A DNA stretch of 64,000 nt from Brachypterus glaber. Taxonomy: Eukaryota > Arthropoda > Insecta > Coleoptera > Kateretidae. The stretch lies in contig OY294048.1 in the NCBI GenBank assembly GCA_958510825.1, positions 12,045,589 through 12,109,588 on the forward strand, in the 5' to 3' direction. Both the position numbers and the translations under genes were made by a program. Shown piece after piece: positions 12,358 through 24,099 of the stretch. The stretch's first letter is position 1. Every line of letters begins with the position of its first letter. The notes beneath the pieces are model-generated. The model worked only from the letters and a program-made list of their open reading frames with translations. It was not told the DNA's origin and did no database searches.

Positions 12358-13008
12358 TTAACAGGTGATCTACGTTAAAAAATATGACAAAAAAGTTCCT
12401 ATACAGGTTGGTCCGGAAATGAGCCCTAAGGGAGCTGCGGCCCTTCGAATATGGATATATTGAATGGAAAACAAAAAAGCACCAATAAAATTTTAATGCT
12501 GCAGGGCGACTCTTCATTTAAAACTGAGCAAGAAAGTATTATTTACTAAAATATTAAAGGAGTAATTTTTAAAAAGTAACATTTTTACTGGCACAAAATG
12601 TTACTTCCTCTTAATTTCATGTTTTTTTTTTTAAACGGGTGCTCCTACAGTGTTACACTATATGACGTTTTTTAAGTATTTTTACTTAAGGAATCTATGT
12701 TTTTTACCAAAAATAAAAAAAATATACATAAAAAATTTTGGGGCAATTTGTTAAGCCTTACATATTTTGTCCGTCTAGGTACGCCTCTGGGTAAACTCAA
12801 AAAAATAAATTAACATAAACTTATTGCCCTTATTAATACTAGTATATATACAAAAGCTCGTCGCTCTAGCTTAAAGGGTATAAAAGTTATTAATTAAAAA
12901 CTTTATTTTTATTGCAATTTTAAAGAGCCGGAGCTCCCTTAGGATTTATTTCCGGACCAACCTTTATAGGAACTTTTTTTCATATTTTTTAAGGTAGAAT
13001 CACCTCTT
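12358..13008. mobile_element. MITE of the 'ggtccggaaatgagccctaa' family
   Basis: Inverted arms: 'aacaggtgatctacg' to 'ggtccggaaatgagcc' at 12359-12426, mirrored at 12938-13008 as 'atttccggaccaacc' to 'gaatcacctcttaaa'. The same family is complete at 42335-43029 and truncated at 26025-26308. The outer ends of this copy are eroded and no target duplication could be read. The 63-codon frame across its left arm is a shadow. Confidence 0.65.
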
Positions 13009-13724
13009 AAATGTCTGAGTCCAAACCGATTTTCGATTGAATAACCATTCTATTAAGCATAAAAAATCTGAATTAGCTATAAGTCCTACAAAAAAATACA
13101 TGGCACAAAAAATGTTGGAGATTTGGCCCTCTTTATTTTCATATCAAAAGTTTTTTGTCCTAGTATGCACCGATCTTGAGATATTTTAAAGTCTGTTTTT
13201 TGTGAAAAATAAGTTAAAAAAATGACAGTTCCAAATCGAGTTCAATGTCGTAAATTTATTTATTTGAGGCCTTAAACCCTACCCAATAAACCAAAAATCT
13301 AAACTCCTTGAATTATTTTCAGGTAAATACTCTTTTACTAACTTAAAGACTGGACTATAACTGGAAATACGCCGGGTACTGGATATCTCTGATACCGGAT
13401 CAGTTAAATTTAAAATGCATTGTGCATCAAGAATATTATTTCCACACCCATTACATGATTAGTTTGGTTTTTAACGTTCACTAAAATGGAAATGCTGAGG
13501 CCATGTAAATACTAAAAAGAATACTTTCCACTAGAGTTACATAAAAAGAGTCAACAGGCCGACAAAATACTTATTTTTTTGCGAAAATCACTTTTTATAC
13601 AAATAAAATGTCGAGAAATTAAAGACAAAAACAATAGAAAAATAACAGTTTTTTTTTACTACCTTGGCCAAAAAGTAAAATCTTAGTAAATACACTTTTT
13701 TTCACATCCGCGCTTGAAATGGAT

Positions 13725-14235
13725 TTTTTTTATCAGATTCACTTTCATCAACCTTAAAACCCCCATTTTACCAATTTTCACGTAAAATACTCCCCCTCAC
13801 TCATCAAAAAATTTTATTTTAAGATTTAGTTTTAGCGACCTCAAAAACCCTAATATGTCAATTTTCAAGAAAACTACCACCCGCCCCTTAGGGAGTGAAG
13901 TTAGAATTTTTTATTAGCAGATTCAATTTCAGCAACCTTAAAAACCCCAATATACCAATTTTCACCAAAACTATCCCCGGCAGGGGATCAGATTCAATTT
14001 CGGCAACCTTAAAACCCCCTATACATCAATTTTCTATTTTTTGTAAAAAAAATGTACTTTTCCCGATTTGCTTTCATTGCCGTGCACCAATATTCACCAA
14101 AGAAAAATCCCGATCAAGAACTTTTGGTAACATACCTGTATGCCAAATTTTAAGTCTCTAGCTTAAAGCGTTCTTAAGTTATCGTGTACACAATATTTAC
14201 CGGACAGATCGACCGACCGATCGACCGATCTAATT
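13725..14235 (+). repeat. tandem degenerate repeat (four units) and family tail
   Basis: Four successive units of about 85-100 bases start near 13733, 13826, 13918 and 13988. Each has the form 'cagattcaatttcagcaacc' then 'ttaaaacccc', 'atataccaattttc'. The last continues into a tail ('gccaaattttaagtctctag', 'gcgttcttaagttatcgtg') that ends in a GACCGATCGACC run. The tail matches 39655-39850 and 49320-49580. The 88-codon frame here is a shadow. Confidence 0.7.
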
Positions 14236-14378
14236 AGAGAAGTCCAAATCAATTGTAACATTTGAGTTTGTCTTTCACTTACAATTTGGCAGCGATCTGC
14301 TATATCTTCAAACGAAAACATGAAAAGCAAGGATATTATATTTTTGATGATCCTTGCTCATATTGGAGGTAGTTTTTA

Positions 14379-14722
14379 AATAAACTTAAGACGATATTAT
14401 CTCTCCAAAAATGTTTTAATTAATATTACATAAATAATAGCGACATGTTTCTGCCCTTTTAACATAGGACCATCTTCAGGCTAATAATTAAAATTAAAAA
14501 CAAACAACAACAATTACATTACACGTATACAAGTCATTTTAAATTTTTTAGTATGACTTTTTATACGTGTAATGTAACTGTTGTTGCTTGTTTTTAATTT
14601 TTAATTTTAATTATTAGCCTGAAGATGGTCCTATGTAAAAAGGGCAGAAACATGTCGCTATTATTTATGTAATAATAATAAAAACATTTTTGGAGAGATA
14701 ATATAGTCTTAAGTTTATTTAT
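14379..14722. repeat. long inverted repeat
   Basis: The left arm includes 'cgatattatctctccaaaaa', 'agcgacatgtttctgccc' and 'gaccatcttcaggctaataa'; the right arm mirrors all of these out to 'gtcttaagtttattta'. Arms are about 150 bases. A non-autonomous inverted-repeat element is likely; its class is unknown. Confidence 0.75.
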
Positions 14723-16224
14723 AGGGATATAAAAATTTTTCATCTGTTAGATAGGTAACATTCAACAAAAGGCTTTTCGTTTTAGTTACCAAAGTTTTGG
14801 TCATACGTTTGGTATTTACCGTTTGATTTCGGAATGCTGTGTGCTTTGAGAGCGGTTAAAGCGTTTTGGTTATTATTACATCTCTTTTCTAAAATCTTTT
14901 TTCCTTGGTTTGTTTATAAGTTTGTCACAAAAAAACTATAGTTTGGATTTGTTTAAAGTAGATAGGTATTTTTAATGGATCTATGCCCAGTAGAATTTTA
15001 AATAAATGGGTTAGTCTGTGATATAGCGAAAAATTCTGAAAAAACAATAAACAAATAGGTTATGTTTAATTGTCAGTGTTACCAAGATATTTGGATGCAG
15101 TTTGAACCAATCTAATAATGGTAATTACCAAACAACCATAACCGCAACTTGGATATAGTTATCAAAGTTGCGGATTATGCTGATTATAATTCAAAAGAGT
15201 TTCAACCTATTTTTGGCCGTTTAGTACATTTTTGAAGCACATACATGCTGGTGCGTCCATTACTTATGTAGATTACTTGGATTTATATTGAATTTTTCAT
15301 TACTTAGACATAGATATAAATCTTAAATTAAATTTAAAATGTATAACAGTAATTTGAATTGTATATCAAATATATTACATGACTAGTTTGGTTTTGTACG
15401 TTCCTTAAAATGGAATTCTTGAGGCCATTTAAAAATGTTCATCAGTCTATTGGATATTCTTACAACTTTTTTACTCTTATTGCATTTGTCCCTTTTTCAA
15501 GAAAAAGAGTTCAGGGAACCAACGACTATATTTATTTCGTGAAATATAGTAGACTAAAATTTTGGGCACTTAGTAAGTAGATAGTGTTTTAATTAAAGAG
15601 TGTAAGTTCAACAGGGCACATGCTCCAAAATTGCACATTTTAAATATGAGTTTTATTTCTAGTGACCACAACTATGGTCTGTTTTTTCAAGCAAGAGAGT
15701 AAATTAAAAATCGCACAGTAAATATTTTTACAACAGGTTTGAATAGTATATGTTTGTGTATAGAATATAGTTTTATAAAATAAACTACGCAGTATATGCG
15801 CACACCCAATATTCGAATCTGTTTTAAAATATTAACTGTGCGACTTTTAATTTACTATATTGCTTGATGAATCAGACCATAGAAAAATACTTGGTCCGTA
15901 TTTACCTATTGATCTAGCTGGGACAGTTATTTTAGTGTTTATAAGGTATACTGCAAAACAATCATATATGCCGGATGATTTATTATTAACTTTAGTATCT
16001 AACCTTAATATTAGTTAAATTGCTAATTTATACACAGCTGTTATTTTGTGGTTTTTTTATTATTTATTGGTACATGTCTTTATGACTTTTAGTTTATTAT
16101 TCCATCAATCTATTTTCTAATCATCGTACAGAGTGATATTGGTAGACTGTCAGTTTCGGGCTGCTGGCCCTCTTCAATGACAAGAGTCAACTCTGCACGC
16201 TGATTAAAAAAACGTTTTTAGACT
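14723..16224. other. no gene recognised apart from an inverted repeat
   Basis: The 5' exon of the gustatory receptor was searched for here and not found. The segment 14780-14880 (accaaagttttggt, gatttcggaatgctgtg) recurs inverted at about 44640-44765, so it is a repeat. Confidence 0.45.
15673..15881. repeat. inverted repeat, MITE-like
   Basis: The left arm 'tatggtctg', 'caagcaagagagtaaatt', 'aaaaatcgcacagt' is mirrored as 'actgtgcgacttttaattta' and 'gcttgatgaatcagaccata'. Arms are about 75 bases with a few mismatches. Confidence 0.75.
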
Positions 16225-16709
16225 TTATTCGCAAAAGGAATATAGTCATTAGATTGATGTAGACTTGTGTGCCATCTATTGCTAGATGTAGACAACTACT
16301 CATACCTCTCCTAGTCTGGAGACTTTGAATGGTAGTAAGTTGAAGACTTGTGTGTCTTAAGCACATAGTACCACTAACGTGTGGTTAGACGTAGAATTAG
16401 TAAGGACAGAAATTATTAATTTTAAACAAAATTATAAAAATAATAATTTATTATTCCATGATTAAAAAATAGATTGATGGAATAATAAATTAATATTTTT
16501 ATAATTTTGTTTAAAACTAAAAATTTCTGTCCTTACTAATTCTACGTCTAACCACACGTTAGTGGTACTATGTGCTTGAGACACACAAGTCTTCAACTTA
16601 CTACCATTCAAAGTCTCCAGACTAGGAGAGGTATGAGTAGTTGTCTACATCTAGCAATAGATGGCGCACAAGTCTACATCAATCTAATGACTATATTCCT
16701 TTTGCAAAT
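16225..16709. repeat. 485-base near-perfect hairpin upstream of the receptor exon
   Basis: Arms of about 220 bases are reverse complements with only a handful of differences. Landmarks are 'gcaaaaggaatatagtcatt' on the left mirrored at 16687-16706, and 'actaacgtgtggttagacgt' mirrored at 16543-16562. The loop holds a second small palindrome based on 'attattccat', whose sequence also appears at 16097-16123, outside the arms. It ends 49 bases before the first recognised receptor exon. Confidence 0.85.
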
Positions 16710-16757
16710 AAATAAAATAATATAGGTATTCATACATTTTTATTTTCTTGTTTGCAG

Positions 16758-19475
16758 TTAAATTCCTGCTTCTTATTATTCTAACAAGTAACTCAATATA
16801 TTACGAATACAAAAAAACTTCTGAATTTACATTTGGTTTTGTAAATTACCTTGTAATTTACGTCCAGGTTTCGGCAGCTGCAGTTTTCGGATTGATCCAG
16901 TTTACCAATAGAGCCAACTGCCTACTAGAATCATACAAAATTTTGGACACAGTGGACAATATTTTGAAATTAAAAACAGTGATAAACCATAAGAAACTTT
17001 ATTGGTACGTAGTGAAAATTAGCAGCATTAATATGTATGCAATAAGTTCTGCAATTTCAATACCACTTTTAAGTGGAACACCAAATATCAATTTTTTGAT
17101 TGATTTTTCTGGATATGTTTATGGAATTGCTTTGTTGTCGTATCCGTTGCATTATTTTATGATAGGTAAGTAAAGCTTCACGACGTCATTACAAAACAGT
17201 TCCTAAATACCATCGTATTTTCTATATTATGTTATAAATAGTAAATTACCATGATAAAATTGATATAATGTAAAATACGACAGTATACAGGATTATTCTT
17301 TTAAATGGTACACACCAATAACATTTGAACGGAATAAGATATAAACTTCAAATTTGAAATGCGTATATCACACATATTAAAATTTTGGTTTTCGACATTT
17401 TAGTATTTAATTTTTCGTCCTCGAACCGTGAAATTTCACCTTCAAATGAACTTTTCTCGAAAACGGTTAATCCTACAGTATTTCAACAGGAGTGCCTTTT
17501 TTATGTATTTTGATCTGAGGAATCGTATTTCAAAAATAAAATTGCAAAAAAGTTACACAGAAAAAAGTTTGGGACAAAAAACTGATAAGCCCGCCCCGTT
17601 TCGCACACCCCTGGTTTAAATAAGTACGTGAAAATGACATACAAAGATGGGCCTTATTAGGATTAATTCAGGTGCAAAACCTCGTTAATATTTCTCAGAG
17701 GGTTCCTGAGTTATTAAATAAAAACCGATTTTTTTAGCCAATTTCAAAGGGGCGTAGCTCCATTATGACGCATTTTTAGACATATGTTTATAGGAACTTT
17801 TTGTCATGTTTTATCATGTAGAATCACCTGTTAAAATTTCCAACCCTATTTCAAATACACCCTGTATAATATAAATATTATTATATTATAAATATTTATA
17901 AATATTTATTTTTTAGTAAGCGAAGTAACTAAACAAAGATTTGTTACATTAAATGAGTATTTCCTAGAAGTCACAAAGTCAAAAAATGTCAACTATATCA
18001 AAAGTGAGTTGAAAGTTATTTCAAAAGTACACTCAAAATTATGTAAATCATATGACCTAATGTTCCAAGCAACATCTTTAAATGTGTTGACATTTTATTT
18101 GACAGCGTATTTTCAGTTTGCGATGATTATGTATTGCTATATTTTCGCTGTTGCTAAAACTAATTTGGTTGTTGTCATGTGGAATATAGGTGAAGTGGCA
18201 ACTATGTTTTATCTGGTATATTTGGCAACTGTTGTCAAAAATAAGGTAAATAAAAACTCCCTTCATATTTTGACACTTCTGTTATTTTTCGCCATGGAGG
18301 TCTGAGAATAGAAACAGACAATTTAACAAACTTTTAAGTTTCCTATAAATCATATGTATGTACTATACGTGTATTATTACCAGAGCCCGGGGAGTTTCGA
18401 GCTATGAGTCATCTTCATTTTCAGCTTTAATCATAGATACACTGGCGTTGCTTTGTTGTAGAGTGGGGATAGGCTGTCGCTTCTATTCGCTGCTTAATTT
18501 ATGCTACGCTCATAAACGAAAGAACAGCTTGCTTATCCCCGAGGTATGTTTATTACTTTCACGTTCGATAGGCACAGTGTCTATTTGTACTATGATAAAG
18601 TTTGTCAGGCTGAATCCAACTATATAAATAACTCAAAATAAAACAATTTGGACTTGGTATGTTTGTATTTTTAGCCCTCCAAGTCTGGTATGATATATGA
18701 ATGTAAAAATATGTCACTTTATGAAGGTAGTGTGACTCCACGACGAAGTCTCTATTCAGCTTGTTGCTGCCGACGATTATTAAAAAACCGTTAAGATCTC
18801 TATTAAAAAAATCAGTCCAAAAATACACTGATATCAGTCTGATATAATTGTTTATTTTAGTCTAAGAAATTGCCCATTTGGCTTTGTGAGTTTGAGTTAG
18901 CCTTCTTTCATGAAAAATTGGGAGAAAGGGTAAGTATTTTTTTTTTCATTGAATAACTAAAAAATATTAAACGCCTTGATAAGCTGTTTAATATTTATAT
19001 GCATTAAACAGCTTATAAACAAGATTGTAAGAAGCTTAAAATTAATTAAATAATAAATTGACCAACTTACCCCACCTTTCATTGTACTAACAACATATTA
19101 AACGCCGTGCCATCCACAGGCTCACATAACAAACATAATAAATAAGAATGCGTTGCCTGATTGGCTTGATGTGCCGTCATGTATCTTGTAAGCCAAGCAC
19201 GGTATAACATCCTTATGCTCTTATTATGCCAGTTTCTGGATGTGCCTTAAGCTGTTTAATATTTACATAAAACAGTTTATAAACAAGATTGTAAAACTTA
19301 AAATTAATTAAATAAAGGTCTTAACCGATTTTGACCAACTTACCCCACCTTTACCTACATCTAATAAGGCCTTTCTGACTTTTAGAGAAACACTATGTTA
19401 TTACAGTTTTTACATGAGAAAATAAGCTTAACTCTATGTGGATTTTATGAATTAGATGTTGCCAGTATATTGATG
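16758..19475 (+). CDS. gustatory receptor (7tm_7 family), partial, 4 exons seen
   Basis: Chemosensory receptor of the insect Gr family, which forms ligand-gated cation channels in sensory neurons. Exons: 16758-17165, 17917-18245, 18861-18929 and 19386-19475, joined in phase (phase 1 at the first junction, phase 0 at the next two) with clean AG/GT borders, giving 298 residues. Hydrophobic segments include LVIYVQVSAAAVFGLIQF, INMYAISSAISIPLL, YGIALLSYPLHYFMI, NVLTFYLTAYFQFAMIMYCY and MWNIGEVATMFYLVYLATVV. The loop SEVTKQRFVTLNEYF and the block LLQFLHEKISLTLCGFY are characteristic of Grs just before TM7. The last donor follows LDVASILM, exactly where Gr genes usually carry a phase-0 intron before the TYxxxxxQF exon. 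That final exon was not found downstream, where two nested MITEs lie, and no 5' exon was found. The family's usual length is about 350-420 residues. No stops or frameshifts occur in the part seen; it may be functional or may have lost its end exons. Ligand unknown. Confidence 0.85.
17368..17864 (+). repeat. right half of the 51576-52753 element, in receptor intron 1
   Basis: Aligns with 52262-52753, from 'ttaaaattttggtttt' through 'cctcgaaccgtgaaatttca' and 'ggggcgtagctcc' to the end 'tttcaaatacaccctg' followed by TA. Only one arm is present. The 63-codon frame at 17428-17619 equals the frame at 52274-52507 and belongs to the repeat. Confidence 0.8.
18985..19350 (+). repeat. direct repeat flanking a hairpin, in receptor intron 3
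   Basis: The block 'gctgtttaatattta' .. 'acaagattgtaa' .. 'gaccaacttaccccaccttt' occurs at 18982-19079 and again at 19253-19352. Between them lies a diverged hairpin related to the one inside the 58961-60265 units (cacaggctcacataacaaac, attggcttgatgtgcc, cttgtaagcca). This looks like an insertion inside a duplicated segment. Confidence 0.6.
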
Positions 19476-19992
19476 GTAAGTTCTATAACAAGTAATGACC
19501 AGTAGTCGGCGTAAACTCAGTTATGACTCATCAACGTTGAAAATAAACACAGAAACATAGGATTACGGAATAATTTTGTCGAATTATGAGGGACATTTTT
19601 ATAAAGGTCACTAAATCGAAACATCTGAAGACTAATTTGTTACACACAACAATATTGACTATACATATTAATCCTAGATTTCAAGTCCAAACGAAAGTTT
19701 TTAATTTTTTTTATCGATAACTAATTTTTCTTTTATAGTTATACTCTTTACCTTTTAACTTCTTTAATGTTTTTAGGTTCTGTACTAAATTTATCTTTAA
19801 ATTTAACTCATTTTAACAACAACAATAATTTAAGAACTAATATATTTCATTATTTGTTTTAGAATATAAAAAATCTCTCGAGTCTATTGATGATCATTTT
19901 ACAATTTAGACAATAACAAATTAAAATTTATTTCTATTGGACTTTTTTCACAAATTCATCAAATATATGTTATAAGATAATGTAATATTATA

Positions 19993-21489
19993 CCAAGCGC
20001 ATCAAAAGTGATAATAAGTTAATAAGTAATTTTTGAACGGCTTAAGATATCAACTTAAAATTTAAAACACTTAAATAAAAAACCCAAATAATTTTTTAGT
20101 ATATATTTGGTATGCTTATGGGGCACAATGGAGACAGACGACAAGGGGGGGGTTAATAGAAAGGGAGTTGTGTGATACATCGTTTAAAGGATTATAAAAT
20201 TCTCTATTTGCCCAAATATTTTTTTTATTTCTTCGGAACAAATTTTGGGTTTATTTCAAAGCTCCAAAATTTAAAAAAAATTAAATTTTTTTTTGATAAA
20301 TCATTTATTTTATGACGCAAATACATCAGTTATACTTTTAAACTAATTTTGAATATTATAAATAAACTTTTATAAAAAAAAAATCTTAAAAAATCGCATT
20401 TTTTAGAAAAAAAAAATTTGAAAAATGTAACCCAAAAAAAGGTTTAAAAAATTAAAAATTATATAGACGAATAGAAAATTTTATAAGCATTAAAATGACA
20501 TATAACAAGACCCTCCTTTTCATTTTAAAAAATGTCCCCCGGTCTACATTGTGCACTAAGCATATCAAATATACCGGGTGCCTTTTTAAACCTGAAACTT
20601 TCAAATATCTCGAATACTATGTATTTTAGAAAAAAAGATGTCGGACAAAAGTTGTTTATTTTAATAGGGTAAATAAAATGGCGTATTTATTTTTTACGGA
20701 TATTTACGTTTTCAAGCTTATTTTAAGGTCAACTTTGTTTTTTTAAATGGAAAAATATATTTTTTACTGTTATTTAATTCTCCTTAAAAAAATAAAAATC
20801 TTTTGTAAAAAACTTTTTTTGATGGGACTTTTAGTTGCAGAGATAACACAGCCACAACAAAATTAAACAAACTGGATCCCCGACGCCGCTGAATCTGAAT
20901 CTGATGTCGTATTTAATAAGTTAGCTCCCATTTTCAAAATAACCTCAAAAAACATACTTTTCCCAATGATATGATATCTTTTTTAAGGTTATGTTGAAAA
21001 TGGGAGCTAACTTTTAAATTCTAAGCTTAGATTCGTATTTAGTGGCTCAAAATATAAAGTTATTGATTATTCGATACAGTCGGAGATCCAACTTTTTTAA
21101 CTTTGCGTGGCTGTGTTATCTCTGCAACTAAAAGTCCGATCAAAAAAGTTTTTTACAAAAGATTTTTATTTTTTTGGGGAGAATTAAATAAACGTAAAAA
21201 AATATATGTTTCCATTAAAAAAAAATAAAGTTAACCTTGAAATTACCTTGAAAACGTAAATATCCTTATTAGTAAATACGCCATATTGTTTCTCCCATTA
21301 AAGTAAACAACTTTTGTTAGACATCTTTTTTTCTAAAATGCATAGTATTCTAGATATTTGAATGTTTTAGGTTAAAAAAAAACACCCGGTATACTAAAAA
21401 ATTGTTTAGGTTATGTTATTTAAGTGATTTAAATGTCAAGTTAATAAGCTGTTCCAAAGTTAAAGGGGGCGGGCTTTTGACACGCTCTG
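19993..21489. mobile_element. TA-flanked MITE (family of 8628) split by a second MITE
   Basis: Left end CCAAGCGCATCAAAAGTG; right end reverse-complemented CAGAGCGTGTCAAAAGC; TA at 19991-19992 and 21490-21491. The arms match those at 8628-9345 ('gtgtgatacatcgttt', 'ggggcacaatgg'). The element is interrupted at 20574-21389 by an unrelated MITE. Without the insert it is about 680 bases. Confidence 0.8.
20574..21389. mobile_element. CCGGGTG-ended MITE nested in another MITE
   Basis: Ends are CCGGGTGCC and CACCCGG flanked by TA (20572-20573, 21390-21391). Arms are about 300 bases and share 'aaaaaaagatgtc', 'acaaaagttgttta', 'gaaaacgtaaatatcc', 'cttttagttgcagagataac' and their mirrors. It sits inside an arm of the older MITE, so it inserted later. 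No transposase frame. Confidence 0.85.
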
Positions 21490-21850
21490 TATTTAATTTG
21501 TAAAATTAGGGAAGGTCTAAATAAAATAAAAAAGAAATGGATGAAATATACAACAGAACATGCATTTGAAAGATTTAAATTCAAGACTTGAAAACTTGAA
21601 GCACTTTATGTCATTTAAAACAGGCCGTGAAGATATATGCTTTGAATTCTATAGTATACTTTTTTCTGGAAAAGTTAAACTTAAAATGTGTGAAGATATT
21701 TAAGTAGCACCACCTAAAAAATAGTTCAGTTATCATTATTTTTGCAGTACGGATTTTGCAGTATGATGTGCTCAAATCAAAGACACTCTGTATACAGAAT
21801 ATTCTAATAGTTCAGAACTCTAACATAAATTATAGCAATTTTTAGCACAA
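21490..21850. other. no gene recognised
   Basis: AT-rich spacer. The segment 21622-21665 (aaaacaggccgtgaagatat, followed by gctttgaattctatagtata) recurs at 32740-32790 and 35434-35490. Confidence 0.4.
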
Positions 21851-22074
21851 ACATCTTTTAAGGCTAAAGTGGGTTATCGACAATGAGACTTGTCGATAGC
21901 CCACTTTGCATAGGATGTAACCTAGAAGACGAAACAATGGAACATGTGCTCTGTCACTGTCCAGCGTTAGCTTCAAAACGAGGGCCCATGCTAGAAGAGT
22001 ACTGGCTCGACATGGCCGGTATAAGCAACATCACCCCTAATTCCTTACTGAGGTACATTCAAAGGGTTGGATGA
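21850..22074 (+). pseudogene. C-terminal fragment of a non-LTR retrotransposon ORF2
   Basis: The frame 21883-22074 contains PLCIGCNLEDETMEHVLCHC followed by PALASKR. This C-x2-C...H-x4-C pattern with 'E(T/S)xEHxLxxCP' is the zinc-knuckle-like tail found after the RNase H or reverse-transcriptase domain of Jockey/R1-type LINEs. The frame then runs to a stop. No reverse transcriptase core lies upstream, so it is a truncated copy. The start codon is arbitrary. The beginning lies in a hairpin (21864-21905, aaagtgggttatcgaca against tgtcgatagcccacttt). Confidence 0.65.
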
Positions 22075-22929
22075 TTAGGGGATTAGATGTGGCTACCAAA
22101 GCACACAGGTCCAGGATCGTTTCAAAAGTGGCAAATATTCAGCAAATATGTTTTATCAAATTAAACCAAAATTTATATTAAATAATAGAAAAATAGTTAA
22201 TGATTTATGATATAAACAGATAAACTGCGTAAAACTGTTTTAATCTTAATAAAATGGACCTAAGTTCAGTATGTTTTAATAAGTATCTGAAGTATGGATT
22301 TAAAAAAAAAGTCATGTGTGTTTTTAAAAATTAATATCTCACATATTAGATTATATAGGAAATCAATACTTATATGTTAAAGCAGTTATACCTTTTACTT
22401 TTCATAACTACAATAGAAACTGTAATAATGGTCACAATAAAGATAATAATCTGATATATTCAAAGAAATGCAAGTTGTCAATTTTAAAAAAATGTATAAT
22501 TTTAAAAAAGAGATATAAAGTTTCGCTAAACAGCCCGAGTTTTTTATGTATTATTTAAAATTAGGTAAAGGTATTTACTTATTGTTTTAATTAAATCTAG
22601 CTGCGGAGCCCCGCGGAATCGAACAGCGTTTAAGATTTTATTTTAAAAAATCATGTCAAATACTAACATAAAAGTCAAAAACTTACTACTTAGACTTATA
22701 TTTGACAATCTGTCATTTTATGTTGTGATCTATTTAAAATACGTATTAAATATTATTATAAGAATAAATTATAAATAACTATTTATAATAATGCATAAAA
22801 AATACAATGGTAAGTATTTTGGGTCTATTGGGTATTAGAGAGAAGTAAAATATTGTTTTTAGAATCAAATCAGTTGAAAGTATTTGATGTTTTCAAAATT
22901 TGGTCCAAGATTAAATTAAAGAAACAAAC
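22075..22929. other. no gene recognised
   Basis: AT-rich with no exon or repeat structure I can support. Confidence 0.4.
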
Positions 22930-23082
22930 ATCGATTTGGTTAATAGATGGCTAGTTAGTTCAGATCCTTTTATAACTAGCTTAAGACCTTTACCACAAAA
23001 AAAATACTGCAAAATTTACCCAGAAATGTTGGAGCTTTTAGATCCGATTACAGAATACCAATCCGGAAGTGAAAGTGATTAA
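22930..23082 (+). pseudogene. orphan coding fragment, unknown family
   Basis: An open stretch ends NRWLVSSDPFITSLRPLPQ, then KKYCKIYPEMLELLDP and ITEYQSGSESD before a TAA. Composition (acidic end, KKYC, SDPF) and the stop look like the C-terminus of a real protein, not chance. No start, upstream exon or domain could be identified. It may be a transposon protein remnant or a last exon of an unseen gene. Confidence 0.35.
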
Positions 23083-23126
23083 ACAAAATAATGTAAAAAA
23101 AAATTACAATCATATATTAGAATAAT

Positions 23127-23162
<36 letters not shown>

Positions 23163-23176
23163 TTCATCATCACCAT
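23127..23176 (+). repeat. (ATC)n microsatellite
   Basis: About 16 ATC units with two interruptions near the right end. Confidence 0.9.
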
Positions 23177-23563
23177 CTCCCTTTATTGTTTGTATACAGT
23201 ATTTCATTTCAGACATCTAAAGACCTTTCTTCTTACTTCCTACTTACTCTCCAAAACATCTTTGAGTAAGTAAAAAATAATTATTTATTTTTATTTGTTA
23301 GGTACCTTCTGTTTCACATTATATATTTATAAATAGACGCAAATATCGGTTCCGATAAACTCTCAAAACAGTACCTAACATATTTGACAATTTGTTCCTT
23401 GTCTCACATGGCAGTTGACGGGTTAATATCACTAATATACTTAAAATACATTATATTATGTCTAAATAAGAGATCCTCATAAAAAACATCACCAGAAATT
23501 AACGAAAACTATTTTTTGCCACTTTTGAAACGATCCTGGACCTGTGTGCAAAGGGAGGTAGTA

Positions 23564-23987
23564 CACGAAAAAAAAAATTATAGCTAGGAGCGCTATAACA
23601 CACATACCAAGCAAATTATAATCGCTTATTATATAAATACAAGGCTTTCTCTTACAATTATGGCAGTCAGTGTAAAAATTTATATGAAATACTTTAATTG
23701 TTTAGTGAATAATAAAATATAACAAATAGTATGGCATTTATAGCTTGAATAGATTTAATTATTGTCCGTGCTAATAATTTTTATAATATAATAAAATTTC
23801 TGTAAATTTATAATAGTGCCTGTAATAAATATAATCGTGTCTGTAATATATATAATCGTTTCCAATTTATTTTTAACATTATTAGTTATTGTGTCCCTTA
23901 TAATCTATAGCTTAAATCACTATAATTTGCCACTGTTACCAAATATCTTATAATGTATAGCCCAGAGCCCACTAATTTCTTTCCGTG
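23564..23987 (-). mobile_element. 424-base non-autonomous element, copy 1 (young pair)
   Basis: Ends CACGAAAA and TTTCCGTG, a short terminal inverted repeat. Nearly identical, in inverted orientation, to 43208-43632. Includes 'gctaggagcgctataacac' and 'gggctctgcgctatacatt' (the latter on the minus strand). No coding frame. No convincing target duplication could be read. Confidence 0.8.
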
Positions 23988-24099
23988 TACAATGGGCCCA
24001 AAAAGGCGGCCTAAGTACATGTGCTGTGCATGAATATGTCAGCAATTATACAGTATCCAGTAAGGATAAATGCTTAAATAAAGTTACTTCATGTTAAAA

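Noticed and set aside
13895..14161. 88-codon frame
   Set aside because: Falls within the tandem 'cagattcaatttcagcaacc' repeat; the repeated residues follow the repeat unit, not a protein family.
17428..17619. Possible conserved small protein, since nearly the same 60-odd residue frame appears at 52274-52507
   Set aside because: The similarity comes from a shared MITE arm and extends beyond the frame on both sides.
18358..18828. Opposed 89-codon frames in receptor intron 2
   Set aside because: They lie between two in-phase receptor exons, show no motif and mirror each other in an AT/GC-mixed intron segment.
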